Shown here piece after piece: positions 8,033 through 15,564 of a stretch of DNA of 40,385 bases. Made by a program: the position numbers and the translations under genes. Position 1 is the first letter of the stretch; every line of letters begins with the position of its first letter. Source of the stretch: Pegethrix bostrychoides GSE-TBD4-15B (GTDB lineage Bacteria > Cyanobacteriota > Cyanobacteriia > Elainellales > Elainellaceae); NCBI GenBank assembly GCA_019359155.1, contig JAHHHV010000027.1:1-40385 (forward strand). The letters run 5' to 3'. The notes beneath the pieces were generated by a model. The model worked only from the letters and a program-made list of their open reading frames with translations, searched no databases and was not told the DNA's origin.

Positions 8033-9274
8033 ATGGCAGACTGGCAGGAAATTACAGGCGGCGTGACGGCTCCCAAAGGCTTCAAGGCTAGCGGCATTGC
8101 GGCCAAGCTGAAGTCGTCCGGCGCACCGGATCTGGCGCTGATTTTCTCAGAAGTGGACGCAATTGCGGCAGGCGTCTTTACCACCAGTCAGGTCAAGGCC
8201 GCCTGCGTAGACTACTGCCGCCAACGGCTCCAGGCCAAGCCCAGCGCCCGTGCCATTCTCTGCAATGCGGGTCAGGCCAACGCCGCCACCGGAGAGCAGG
8301 GCTGGATTGATGCCACCGAAAGCGCTGCCGTCCTCGCCCAAGCCCTCGGCATCTCCGCTGACTCCGTGCTGATTGCCTCCACGGGTGTGATCGGCCAGCG
8401 GATCAAGATGGATGCCCTGAAAGCTGGGATTCCGCAGCTCGTGGCTGAAGCCGCTGCCGACGGCTCTGACAAGGCCGCCAAAGCGATTACCACCACTGAT
8501 CTGGTCACCAAATCCTTCGCACTCGAAACCCTGATCGATGGTCGTCCGGTGCGGGTGGGCGGCATCTGCAAAGGCTCCGGTATGATCCATCCCAACATGG
8601 CCACCATGCTGGCCTTCGTCACCTGCGATGCCGCGATTTCGCCGCAGCTCTGGCAGCAGATGGTCAGCCGTGCCGCCGACAAAAGCTTCAACCAGATTAC
8701 GGTGGACGGCGACACCAGCACCAACGATTCGCTAATTGCCTTGGCCAATGGCGAGTCGCGTACGCCCGCGATCATTGAGCCGGGAGCCGAAGCCGACCGC
8801 CTTGAAGCCATGCTCACCGAGGTCTGTATGGGCATGGCTAAGGCAATTGCCCGCGACGGCGAAGGCGCAACCTGCCTGCTAGAAATCCGCGTTTCGGGAG
8901 CTAGCGACGATGCGGCGGCACGTGCTATTGCCCGCACGATTGCCGGATCGGCCTTGTTTAAGGCCGCAGTCTTTGGCCGTGACCCCAACTGGGGCAGAAT
9001 TGCGGCAGCAGCCGGACGTGCAGGCGTGGCGTTTGAGCAGGCGAATCTGCGGGTGCAGCTGGGCGAGTTTGTGCTGATGGAAAACGGTCAGCCATTGCCT
9101 TTTGACAAAGCTGCCGCCAGCGACTACATGAAGCAGGCTGCCGCTGGCGAATACCTCAAGTCAGATACGGTGCTAGTGGCAGTGAGCGTGGGCAACGGCT
9201 CCGGTACAGGCTTGGCTTGGGGCTGCGACCTCAGCTACGACTACGTGAAAATCAACGCTGAATACACGACCTGA
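8033..9274 (+). CDS. argJ: Bifunctional glutamate N-acetyltransferase / amino-acid acetyltransferase
   Basis: Transfers acetyl from N-acetylornithine to glutamate (cyclic arginine pathway) and usually can also acetylate glutamate from acetyl-CoA. The 413-residue length is typical. The autoprocessing site is intact: KGSGMIHPNMATMLAF, with the nucleophile Thr191 becoming the N-terminus of the beta chain. Other family motifs are STGVIGQRIKMD, VDGDTSTNDS and FGRDPNWGRI. The C-terminus SYDYVKINAEYTT matches the ArgJ end. Start ATG follows AAGGAGAATTAG. The stop overlaps the next gene's ATG in TGATG, implying translational coupling. Confidence 0.97.
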   Translation: MADWQEITGGVTAPKGFKASGIAAKLKSSGAPDLALIFSEVDAIAAGVFTTSQVKAACVDYCRQRLQAKPSARAILCNAGQANAATGEQGWIDATESAAVLAQALGISADSVLIASTGVIGQRIKMDALKAGIPQLVAEAAADGSDKAAKAITTTDLVTKSFALETLIDGRPVRVGGICKGSGMIHPNMATMLAFVTCDAAISPQLWQQMVSRAADKSFNQITVDGDTSTNDSLIALANGESRTPAIIEPGAEADRLEAMLTEVCMGMAKAIARDGEGATCLLEIRVSGASDDAAARAIARTIAGSALFKAAVFGRDPNWGRIAAAAGRAGVAFEQANLRVQLGEFVLMENGQPLPFDKAAASDYMKQAAAGEYLKSDTVLVAVSVGNGSGTGLAWGCDLSYDYVKINAEYTT

Positions 9275-9309
9275 TGCCAGAGCTAATGCCAGAGCTAATG
9301 CCAGAACTA
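9274..9309 (+). repeat. 12-bp x3 tandem repeat carrying three in-frame start codons
   Basis: ATGCCAGAGCTA at 9274-9285 and 9286-9297, then ATGCCAGAACTA at 9298-9309. Each unit supplies one in-frame ATG and encodes MPEL. The first ATG overlaps the argJ stop. Confidence 0.95.
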
Positions 9310-9897
9310 GCACCCTGGCGCACGCCGTTGGCTCGCGCTCTGCACCGCAATCGTGCTTTGGTTTACGCTCGCTATTTCCAGCTCGCCACCCTGCGGCCTA
9401 ACGGACATCCGGCCAATCGGACGGTAGTATTTCGCGGCTTTCAGGAGCCAAACCAGCTCAAGCTGATTGCCGACCGCCGCAGTGAAAAGATTGGGCAAAT
9501 TCAGCATCAGCCCTGGACAGAAGCCTGCTGGTATTTTCCCAAAACCCGCGAGCAGTTTCGGCTGCTGGGGACGCTGAAGCTGGTGTTGAGTTGTGACCCA
9601 GATGCTCAGCTTGCCGCAGCCCGCCAGCAGCAGTGGCAAGATCTCTCGGATGCGGCAAGGCTCCAGTTTGCATGGCCTCACCCCAAGCAGACCCGCGCTG
9701 GCTCTAACTCCGACTCTAAGGCTAAATCTGACTTTGAGCCGCCCTTACCCGATCCGCTAGAGCCACCCGATACCTTTTGTCTACTGCTACTCAGTCCCGT
9801 TGAAGTTGATCATCTGGAGTTGCGCGGCGAACCGCAGAATCGCTGCCTGTATCGCGCCATGGATCAAACCTGGGTAACTGAGGCTGTTAATCCTTGA
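9274..9897 (+). CDS. Pyridoxamine 5'-phosphate oxidase-like FMN-binding protein (Alr4036-like)
   Basis: A 207-residue flavin-split-barrel protein. YFQLATLRPNGHPANRTVVFRGF is the FMN-binding beta-barrel start typical of the PNPOx family. WYFPKTREQFRLLGTL and a C-terminal LLLSPVEVDHLELRG are also characteristic. It most resembles the Alr4036 FMN-binding group rather than true PdxH. A low-complexity insert (about residues 138-160, SNSDSKAKSDFEP) interrupts the barrel region. The first 12 residues are three copies of MPEL, each copy beginning with an ATG (9274, 9286, 9298), so the real start is ambiguous. The substrate is unknown. pdxA elsewhere in the window is not linked to it. Confidence 0.85.
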   Translation: MPELMPELMPELAPWRTPLARALHRNRALVYARYFQLATLRPNGHPANRTVVFRGFQEPNQLKLIADRRSEKIGQIQHQPWTEACWYFPKTREQFRLLGTLKLVLSCDPDAQLAAARQQQWQDLSDAARLQFAWPHPKQTRAGSNSDSKAKSDFEPPLPDPLEPPDTFCLLLLSPVEVDHLELRGEPQNRCLYRAMDQTWVTEAVNP

Positions 9898-9962
9898 GTC
9901 TAATTAGAAGAGACACAAGAAGATATTTCGGCTGCAAGCGCAGCAGCCAGAGCGAGCCTATC

Positions 9963-10178
9963 TCAGAGCAGCTCCTGATACAGCCTCTGCACGTAGTTCT
10001 CTAGCTTCTCTTCAGAGCAAGATTCAATCAGGCCGTCCATCACCTCAATCAGCCGAACTGCGGTTTCGCCCAGCGTTGGACTCATATCCCAAACGTCTTG
10101 CGCCCAGTCAACGCCGCGCTCATCTAGAAAAATAATGCGTTCGAGCAGCAGCTTAGCTTCTTGTTTAGAGAGCGTCAT
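9963..10178 (-). CDS. Small uncharacterised acidic protein
   Basis: A 71-residue, soluble, predominantly helical and acidic protein (MTLSKQEAKLLLERIIFLDE start; IEVMDGLIESCSEEKLENYV). No membrane segment, signal or known catalytic motif is visible. Coding appearance is good: balanced amino-acid composition, regular amphipathic helices and no shadow gene on the other strand. It lies between the convergent PNPOx-like gene and the downstream end of the DUF3370 gene, and may be in the same transcript as DUF3370 (44-base gap). The Shine-Dalgarno sequence is weak. Function is unknown; small helical proteins of this sort are often cyanobacteria-specific. Confidence 0.6.
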   Translation of the reverse strand: MTLSKQEAKLLLERIIFLDERGVDWAQDVWDMSPTLGETAVRLIEVMDGLIESCSEEKLENYVQRLYQELL

Positions 10179-10185
10179 GGCTAAC

Positions 10186-10243
10186 TTATCTGAGTGAACT
10201 CTGAGTGAACTATCTGGGTGAATTATCTGGGTGAATTATCTGG
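10186..10243. repeat. 11-14-bp tandem repeat, four to five copies, across a stop codon
   Basis: Units of the form TTATCTGGGTGAA start at 10186, 10200, 10211, 10223 and 10236 with slight variation in length. The array spans the spacer between the 71-residue gene and DUF3370 and includes the DUF3370 stop codon (TAA, complement of 10223-10225). Confidence 0.85.
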
Positions 10244-12079
10244 CTCTGGCAATATTTCTGTTGGCGTTCGCGAATGAGCAGGAGCAGTCTGCGGCTCAGC
10301 AGCCAGCCCATTATAGGCTTGTGTCTCAACTGTGAGCACCTGCGGTGGCGTTGCGTCAGGTGGATAGATCAGCTGCACCTCAACCTGCCGCTCCGTCCCT
10401 TTGGGCATTGTCAGACGAATCAGCGGCTCTCCCTGCTGGCCGCGCCGCTGCACCAGATGCATATAGCGGGTCTGGCGAATTCCCAGATCGTCTTTGTAGC
10501 GGATCTGGACAGTGCCCCGAAAGAAAATCTGGTCGTAGGGCGGGTTGCGAAACAGCAGGGCCTCTCCCTTAAGGCGCTCATCTTGCAGCGGCGTTTGCAG
10601 CATAATCGCTACCCGCTGCGTTGAGTCGGTGTTGTTTTTCAACGGCAGCTCAATGCTGTAGAGCACACCGTAGTTGCCGTGAGCGCGATAGGCCGTATCT
10701 GGGTAACGCACCAGCATCGGCGCACTTTGAATTTGCCCAGTGCCAAATGTATTGCGATCAACGCTGCTGATCACGTAAGAGAGCGCATCGCCGGGATTGG
10801 GGATGCTGAGCCAGTCGCTGTCTTGATCGGTCGCCCTGCCGCTCCACTGCGAGCCTTTGGCCACCCCGGCCACGCGACCATAGAAAAATCGCGGCACATT
10901 CCGGCTGTCAGGCGGGGTCGGCTGTCGGTCACGCGGGCCAGCCACGCCGCTGCTGCGTAAGAGCGTAATCCATTCAGATAGGCTGGGGACGCGCTCATCG
11001 CCCGATGCCGTCTGGGGTGCATACATCGACATGCTGGCCAGATAGACTGGGCCACTGCTGGAGAGCCGCATCAAAATAGAGCGCCCGTTCAGTGGCAGCG
11101 GTCGGCTATCGCCGGGGGCTGGTGTAGCTGCCACAATCGGAGCCAGCGCTGCGTTGCGGGTAGAGGCCAGCCCCAGTTCCGGCGTAAGCAGGCTCCCCGG
11201 ACTCTGTACCTGAGCCGTAAACGCGGTTCTAGACAGCCCTGGAATGATGGAGCCAGGAGTCAGCGTTCCGTCTGTGGCCACCGTCAGCCGCCGCAGCGGG
11301 ATGGGTAGATTGGTGAGCATTTGAGCGCTGCGGGCTGGAATAGTGATCTGGCTTGGCCACTGCGGCTGACGTTCGCCTCGGAGCACATCATTGGTGACGC
11401 GGCTACCTGGCCCTGCAAAGACAGTACCCAACGGATTGGCGACATAGGACGGCAGGTTGTTGAAGGGCGCATCCTGGCTGAGATAGGTAACACCTTGCAG
11501 CACGTCGATCTTGACTGGCCGCTCGGCTGGGTTGTACATCAAAACCCCTAGATAGAGCGTCCGCAGGTCGTCGGCAGTCAGTCCCTTGGCAATATGATGG
11601 GCAAAAACATCAAAGCGCCCTTGCAGCGGATAGTCCAGATGGGCTTCCTGCTCCTGCATCCCCTCTTTGGGAAAGGTGGAGAGCAAAATTCCAGCTTTTT
11701 GAACGACCTCCGGGCTGTTGCTGTTGAACATTGGCACATTGTCAAGCTGTCCGGGCAAAGCGCGCACAGACTGAGGCCGCGTCAGGTCAAGGCGGGGCAA
11801 GACGCGAATCAAAGAATTGTGATCAGGCAGGGCAAGGGTCGGTGCAGATGGGGCATTCGCTAGCGCATCAGCAGGTGCATGATCCAGGCTTGAAGAGCGT
11901 TCTAGTGCAGTTTCAGTCAGCAGACTAGGGGAGGCTCCAACTGGCACGGGTCGAGGCGGCAGTTGGGAGATGGTAACTGGAGAGGGCACAGATGTTGGAG
12001 CAGGTGGATTGGGTGCGGCTACGGCGGCTATCGGCGCAAGCACCTGAGCCAGGGTCATTAAGCACAAAACTTTGAGCAT
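10223..12079 (-). CDS. DUF3370 family exported protein
   Basis: A 618-residue protein starting with a signal peptide (MLKVLCLMTLAQVLAPIAAVAAP). A Pro/Ser/Ala-rich segment (about 23-80) follows, then the conserved DUF3370 domain, which opens with VRALPGQLDNVPMFNSNSPE and ILLSTFP. Later segments include TVFAGPGSRVTNDVLRG, YGRVAGVAKG and NYGVLYSIELPLKNN, which I associate with this cyanobacterial family. The family has no established function. The product is probably periplasmic or outer-surface. The C-terminal tail (about 585-618) is again Pro/Glu/Thr-rich, and its stop lies within a tandem repeat array. Longer than many family members because of the low-complexity ends. Confidence 0.85.
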   Translation of the reverse strand: MLKVLCLMTLAQVLAPIAAVAAPNPPAPTSVPSPVTISQLPPRPVPVGASPSLLTETALERSSSLDHAPADALANAPSAPTLALPDHNSLIRVLPRLDLTRPQSVRALPGQLDNVPMFNSNSPEVVQKAGILLSTFPKEGMQEQEAHLDYPLQGRFDVFAHHIAKGLTADDLRTLYLGVLMYNPAERPVKIDVLQGVTYLSQDAPFNNLPSYVANPLGTVFAGPGSRVTNDVLRGERQPQWPSQITIPARSAQMLTNLPIPLRRLTVATDGTLTPGSIIPGLSRTAFTAQVQSPGSLLTPELGLASTRNAALAPIVAATPAPGDSRPLPLNGRSILMRLSSSGPVYLASMSMYAPQTASGDERVPSLSEWITLLRSSGVAGPRDRQPTPPDSRNVPRFFYGRVAGVAKGSQWSGRATDQDSDWLSIPNPGDALSYVISSVDRNTFGTGQIQSAPMLVRYPDTAYRAHGNYGVLYSIELPLKNNTDSTQRVAIMLQTPLQDERLKGEALLFRNPPYDQIFFRGTVQIRYKDDLGIRQTRYMHLVQRRGQQGEPLIRLTMPKGTERQVEVQLIYPPDATPPQVLTVETQAYNGLAAEPQTAPAHSRTPTEILPEPDNSPR

Positions 12080-12321
12080 GAGCGAACCTAACCAACCTTA
12101 ACTATCAACAGACAACGAACTTAGCACCCAGCATTCAACCATACTTAGACAGAGCGCAGGCTTCAGAAGCACTCTAGAGTACTCAGAGCGTAATCATACG
12201 GGATCTAGCCGCAGTTTGATCAGCTAAATAGTCCGCCCTTCACCTTATCACTGGAAATCTCGATTCATAGCGGGCGTGCTTAAAGATTGCGTAAAACTGA
12301 CTTGCTCAGACGGTTTACTTT

Positions 12322-12345
12322 TGAACTGTTCATTGAACAGTTCAT
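12322..12345. repeat. 12-bp tandem duplication that is also an inverted repeat
   Basis: TGAACTGTTCAT at 12322-12333 is followed by TGAACAGTTCAT at 12334-12345. Because the unit is almost self-complementary, 12322-12332 and 12334-12344 also form an 11-bp perfect inverted repeat around one T. It sits about 22 bases beyond the stop of the minus-strand membrane gene. It could act as a hairpin, but there is no U-tract. Confidence 0.8.
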
Positions 12346-12366
12346 TCAGCCCAGCAGCCAGAAAAA

Positions 12367-12702
12367 CTAAAGCGAAAACAGCAGAGAGACGGTTATGAAC
12401 AGCATGATAGCCGCCATGCCAATCGCCATGCGGCGAGCCAGACGCTGAGGCGCAAACCCGGCTAGCGGCAGCAGATTCCAGGCGATGACCTCCACCAGCG
12501 AGATCGCCAAGACGGCGATCTGAATCGGATGGCTGATGCGCTGTATGGCATCCCGTAGGCTAGAAGGTGAAACTGCGCTCAGCAGCAAAATCAGCAGCCC
12601 CAGGCCGGCCACGACCGCCCCAAAAAATACCGCAGTCAGCGTCAAGCCCTGCAAAAAGTACAGACCATCCTGCCGCCAGTTCTCCATCTGTCTGTTGCTC
12701 AT
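12367..12702 (-). CDS. Small integral membrane protein, three transmembrane segments
   Basis: A 111-residue protein with three probable membrane helices: about residues 18-42 (LTLTAVFFGAVVAGLGLLILLL), about 58-80 (IQIAVLAISLVEVIAWNLLPL) and about 90-111 (MAIGMAAIMLFITVSLLFSL). A short polar N-terminus (MSNRQMENWRQDG) precedes the first helix. No family is recognised. It follows the M15-like peptidase gene on the same strand with a 34-base spacer, so the two may be co-transcribed. The three-helix topology and good composition support a real gene, but function is unknown. Confidence 0.6.
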   Translation of the reverse strand: MSNRQMENWRQDGLYFLQGLTLTAVFFGAVVAGLGLLILLLSAVSPSSLRDAIQRISHPIQIAVLAISLVEVIAWNLLPLAGFAPQRLARRMAIGMAAIMLFITVSLLFSL

Positions 12703-12714
12703 GGTTTGGAATTG

Positions 12715-12744
12715 CCCTAAAAATCCCTAAAAACCTCTAAAAAC
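12715..12744. repeat. 10-bp x3 tandem repeat across the M15-like gene stop
   Basis: CCCTAAAAAT, CCCTAAAAAC and CTCTAAAAAC occupy 12715-12744. The stop codon of the minus-strand M15-like gene (complement of 12737-12739) lies inside the third unit, so duplication has created the 3' flank of this gene. Confidence 0.85.
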
Positions 12745-14035
12745 CCCAAGTGCGCTTCGGCCCAATATCCAGATGCACAATGTCCGGTATTGTACTGTAA
12801 ATGCCAATCCCGCCTGTCCAAGACAGCATCAGAATGTTTGCCACGCGCCTGCCGCTGTAGCCAGAAATTTGCACATCCACCGCCTTGCCCGTTAAGTGCT
12901 GACTGTTCGACACGCCGCCCACCGCTTCATTAATTGCTGGCGGACGATACCAGGAATTAATCACAAAAGAACGGCCAATCTGGGTTCTGGCCTTTTGCAG
13001 CTCGCGAGCCAGGGCAATGATGTTGTTGACAATTGTGACCGAAGTCGGAATTCGGGTCGCGTTTTTGGTGGCCTCGCCCCAGGTAAAGCTGCCGCCCGGT
13101 ACAATCGGCTGATCGGTATAGAAGGTGCTGCTGCTGCCGGGGAGCTTGAAGGCCGTGCCTTGATAAATTGGGCTGGGCTGCGGCTTAGATAGGACGGGCG
13201 GATAGACTCTCACCCCATCGCGCTCAACCTGGACATGCGGCGCGTAAACATACCAGGTGCTCAGCTTTTGGATATAGTCCTGTTCATACTTCAGCGTGAA
13301 TTTGAGGTGGCCGTTAAAGCTAGGGCTATTGGCATCGCTCAGCGCATAGGCCACCAGCTTCCAGACCGTGCCTTGAGCTGCCGGAAACTTTTCGCTCTCG
13401 GCAAGCTGGTCAGACTGCACAGGACGACGCTTAAACAGGGTAGCCTGTAAAACCTCCAGCAGCGGCGTGTTGGGGTTTTCGGGCGGATAGACAATCTGAT
13501 CGTCATATTCGACAAAGGCATGCCGATCATAGACAAACCAAGTGCTCAGCCCCCGCACAAAATCAGCCCGCGAGCGGATCGCAAACTTGATGTGGCTGCT
13601 GAAATCACCCTGCGCGTCGGCGTAGGCGTAGGATTGCAGCTCAATGCTCTGGCCAGCCGCAATGGTGCTGGACTCGGCTCCGCTCAGCGTGGAAGACGGT
13701 ACCGGACGGCGCTTTAAGACCGTGTTGCGGGTGATGCGTAAAATCGGCAGCGAGATTTGCTCTTCTTGCGGATAGACCAGCTTGCCATCCTGCTCAATCT
13801 GCACATGCAGGCCATAGACAAACCAGGTGTTGAGGCCGCGAATGGCGGTATCTTTGAGCGCAACTTTCACATGCCCTTGAAACGAGCCGTTGATGTCGGC
13901 ATAGGCGTAAGACTGGATCTGGTAGAGCGTTCCGGCTGAGACGCTGTATAGCTCCTGGGGCGCGAGGCTGCTGGCTTGCTCCGGGCGCAGCTTCAAAATT
14001 GTGTCTTGATTAATCCGCAAGGTTTGCTCAGCCAT
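12737..14035 (-). CDS. M15-like peptidase (D-Ala-D-Ala carboxypeptidase fold) with three N-terminal repeats
   Basis: Residues about 315-432 form a peptidase M15-type domain: WYRPPAINEAVGGVSNSQH, then SQHLTGKAVDV (His380, Asp387) and VHLDIG (His421), matching the zinc-ligand pattern HxxGxAxD...HxD. Such enzymes trim peptidoglycan stem peptides. About 1-290 are three related 90-100 residue repeats, each with a LRIxxxTxLKxRP-like start, a QSYAYAD- or VAYALSD-like core and an end W[FY]VYxxHxxxExD. Their role is unknown; they may bind the cell wall. No signal peptide is evident. The frame extends to a GTG at 14116, but ATG at 14035 starts right before repeat one and is preferred (432 residues). 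A membrane-protein gene follows. Confidence 0.8.
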   Translation of the reverse strand: MAEQTLRINQDTILKLRPEQASSLAPQELYSVSAGTLYQIQSYAYADINGSFQGHVKVALKDTAIRGLNTWFVYGLHVQIEQDGKLVYPQEEQISLPILRITRNTVLKRRPVPSSTLSGAESSTIAAGQSIELQSYAYADAQGDFSSHIKFAIRSRADFVRGLSTWFVYDRHAFVEYDDQIVYPPENPNTPLLEVLQATLFKRRPVQSDQLAESEKFPAAQGTVWKLVAYALSDANSPSFNGHLKFTLKYEQDYIQKLSTWYVYAPHVQVERDGVRVYPPVLSKPQPSPIYQGTAFKLPGSSSTFYTDQPIVPGGSFTWGEATKNATRIPTSVTIVNNIIALARELQKARTQIGRSFVINSWYRPPAINEAVGGVSNSQHLTGKAVDVQISGYSGRRVANILMLSWTGGIGIYSTIPDIVHLDIGPKRTWGF

Positions 14036-14204
14036 ATCGCGCTTGCCGCTAATGCCGCTAATACTGTAGACCTGAGTATGCCAGATCTTGGCTGATTCAG
14101 CGCTGATCTGATGCACTCTCTGTTCAGATCAACTCAGCTCAGATCAACGCTGAACTGACTTACGATAGACAGGTTGCACAACCAGTTCAAGATCTAGAAC
14201 GCTC

Positions 14205-14483
14205 ATGCGATTTGAAACCGGAGAGCCGATTCAGCTACCGCCGCTGCCGCCTTATGAAAGCAGCCTGCTGGCCTCGCTGGCCTTTTTCCGCAAGCAGCCG
14301 CGCGAAACTCAGGCGCTTAACTGTCTGGCCATGTATTTGCGACAGAGCGAAGCGCGGGTGCTGGGTGAAATTCGCTTCTATGCCCGACTGCTCGACCTTG
14401 AGCCCGAAGTTCTGCTGCGGCTGATTGAGCAGGAGCCAGAACGAGTCGAAGCGCTGCTGAAACAGCACCTATCCCCAGGTTGA
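14205..14483 (+). CDS. Small uncharacterised protein
   Basis: A 92-residue protein, soluble and helical, with a Pro-rich N-terminus (QLPPLPPYESSL) and a later segment LRQSEARVLGEIRFYARLLDLEPEVLLRLIEQEPERVEAL. Charge pattern suggests amphipathic helices. It is divergent from the M15-like gene and convergent with the 212-residue gene that ends 12 bases after it. ATG at 14205 has no obvious strong Shine-Dalgarno sequence. No family recognised; coding appearance is good and two competing frames over the same stretch look worse. Confidence 0.6.
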   Translation: MRFETGEPIQLPPLPPYESSLLASLAFFRKQPRETQALNCLAMYLRQSEARVLGEIRFYARLLDLEPEVLLRLIEQEPERVEALLKQHLSPG

Positions 14484-14494
14484 CCGCCAGAGGA

Positions 14495-15133
14495 TTAGGC
14501 GATTTTTCGGAGTTCTGCTGTTTGGAATGCTGTTTTCTGGAGTTCTTCCGCCTGACTGCTCTGCTCCATCAGCCGATAGTAGCTCGGCGAGCGCAGATCG
14601 ACCCAAACCACATGGCGCGATTTCGAAGCCGTGAGCAGAAAAGCAGTCTGCTGATTAATCAGCGTCAGCAGCAGGCTGTAGGTCGGCAGCTCATGCTCTG
14701 CCCCAAATTCCAGCACCTTGCCATATAGATCATCCGCATGGCGCAGTCCTTCATGCATGTTGCCGCGCAGCATAAAGTGAAACCGGGAGGCCTCATCTTC
14801 TGGCACAATTGACAGCGACATGGCAGGCAGCAGCGCCAAGAACCGTAGATCGAGCAGCCAGAGAATCTTTTGCTCAATGTCTGAAGAGCCGCCGTAAGGG
14901 TTTGCGCCTTCGGTTCCGCTGAGCTGATGGTGCTGCACCAGCATATCTAGTTCATGCAGCTTAGCGTTGAGCTGGGATTGTGGATAGATCTCGGCCAGCA
15001 GCTCGTTTAAGTCCTGCTGCAAGTAAGCACAAATCCCAACTCCAGTAGGGGGGTAGTTGAGCGACCCAACATACTGGCGGAGCAACCGACGAATGTAGTA
15101 CTGCGTGTAAGGGGAAAGCGAAGAGAAAGCCAT
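14495..15133 (-). CDS. Uncharacterised cyanobacterial protein
   Basis: A 212-residue soluble protein, mainly helical, with a middle hydrophobic stretch LLDLRFLALLPAMSLSIVP that may be buried core rather than a membrane helix. It starts MAFSSLSPYTQYYIRRLLRQY and has the segment RFHFMLRGNMHEGLRHADDL and a later SRHVVWVDLRSPSYYRL. No catalytic motif or known domain is recognised. ATG at 15133 is followed by clean coding to 14495. It is convergent with the 92-residue gene. Upstream lies a 430-base spacer with tandem repeats before uvrB. Confidence 0.65.
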   Translation of the reverse strand: MAFSSLSPYTQYYIRRLLRQYVGSLNYPPTGVGICAYLQQDLNELLAEIYPQSQLNAKLHELDMLVQHHQLSGTEGANPYGGSSDIEQKILWLLDLRFLALLPAMSLSIVPEDEASRFHFMLRGNMHEGLRHADDLYGKVLEFGAEHELPTYSLLLTLINQQTAFLLTASKSRHVVWVDLRSPSYYRLMEQSSQAEELQKTAFQTAELRKIA

Positions 15134-15214
15134 GGGATTCGGTAGATGTAGCTGGGATCACTGGACGACTGATGAGGATTAGCGCAATGCTGATAGCAGA
15201 TGACCTAGACCAAG

Positions 15215-15274
15215 AAATCACAGACCCTGAAATCACAGACCCTGAAATCACAGACCGAGCAATCACAGACCCTG
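15215..15274. repeat. 15-bp x4 tandem repeat
   Basis: AAATCACAGACCCTG at 15215-15229 and 15230-15244, AAATCACAGACCGAG at 15245-15259, then CAATCACAGACCCTG at 15260-15274. Units are directly adjacent without spacers, so this is not CRISPR-like. Confidence 0.95.
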
Positions 15275-15367
15275 ATTTACCTACCCCCCAGAAAAAGAGC
15301 TACTGAGCAGACTGCTTTTCTGAAAATAGGTCAAAGTTGATAACAAATACTTACAGTAGTTTGACGG

Positions 15368-15538
15368 CTAATGCAACCGCACAGCCGTGAGTTTCTGTAA
15401 AACAGAATGCATAAAAAGCATTGCATAGAAAGCATTGCTACCGCCTGATTGGATGCTGTCTAGGCCTTGAGGCTGCTCATCGTAGGCTAATAAGCTGAAG
15501 CCAATCTCACCCCCCAATTTAGCCAAATCCGTCATCAT
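15368..15538 (-). CDS. Doubtful 56-residue reading frame
   Basis: The frame MMTDLAKLGGEIGFSLLAY... can start at ATG 15538 and would be divergent from uvrB by 26 bases. Composition is plausible (no extreme bias), but the middle is built from a 14-bp tandem repeat that encodes NAFYAML-type residues. A longer version starting at 15601 would overlap uvrB. No family recognised. It could be a small real gene, a decayed gene or chance. Confidence 0.25.
   Translation of the reverse strand: MMTDLAKLGGEIGFSLLAYDEQPQGLDSIQSGGSNAFYAMLFMHSVLQKLTAVRLH
15409..15436. repeat. 14-bp tandem duplication
   Basis: GCATAAAAAGCATT at 15409-15422 and GCATAGAAAGCATT at 15423-15436, one mismatch. Each unit has self-complementary ends (AATGC/GCATT). 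Confidence 0.85.
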
Positions 15539-15564
15539 AGAGAAGGCGTAATTGAGCGGCAACA

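Larger units (their letters stand above)
15134..15564. other. Spacer upstream of uvrB with two tandem-repeat clusters
   Basis: About 430 bases between divergently transcribed genes. It contains a 15-bp x4 tandem repeat (15215-15274) and a 14-bp x2 repeat (15409-15436). A minus-strand frame at 15368-15538 (56 codons from an internal ATG) is listed separately as doubtful. No other gene was seen. Confidence 0.6.

Noticed and set aside
8272-8988. 238-codon minus-strand frame inside argJ
   Set aside because: argJ is certain; the antisense frame is Ala/Ser/Arg-rich and matches nothing recognisable.
15215-15274. Possible CRISPR array
   Set aside because: Units are 15 bp and directly adjacent with no spacers, and no cas genes are nearby, so it is a simple tandem repeat.
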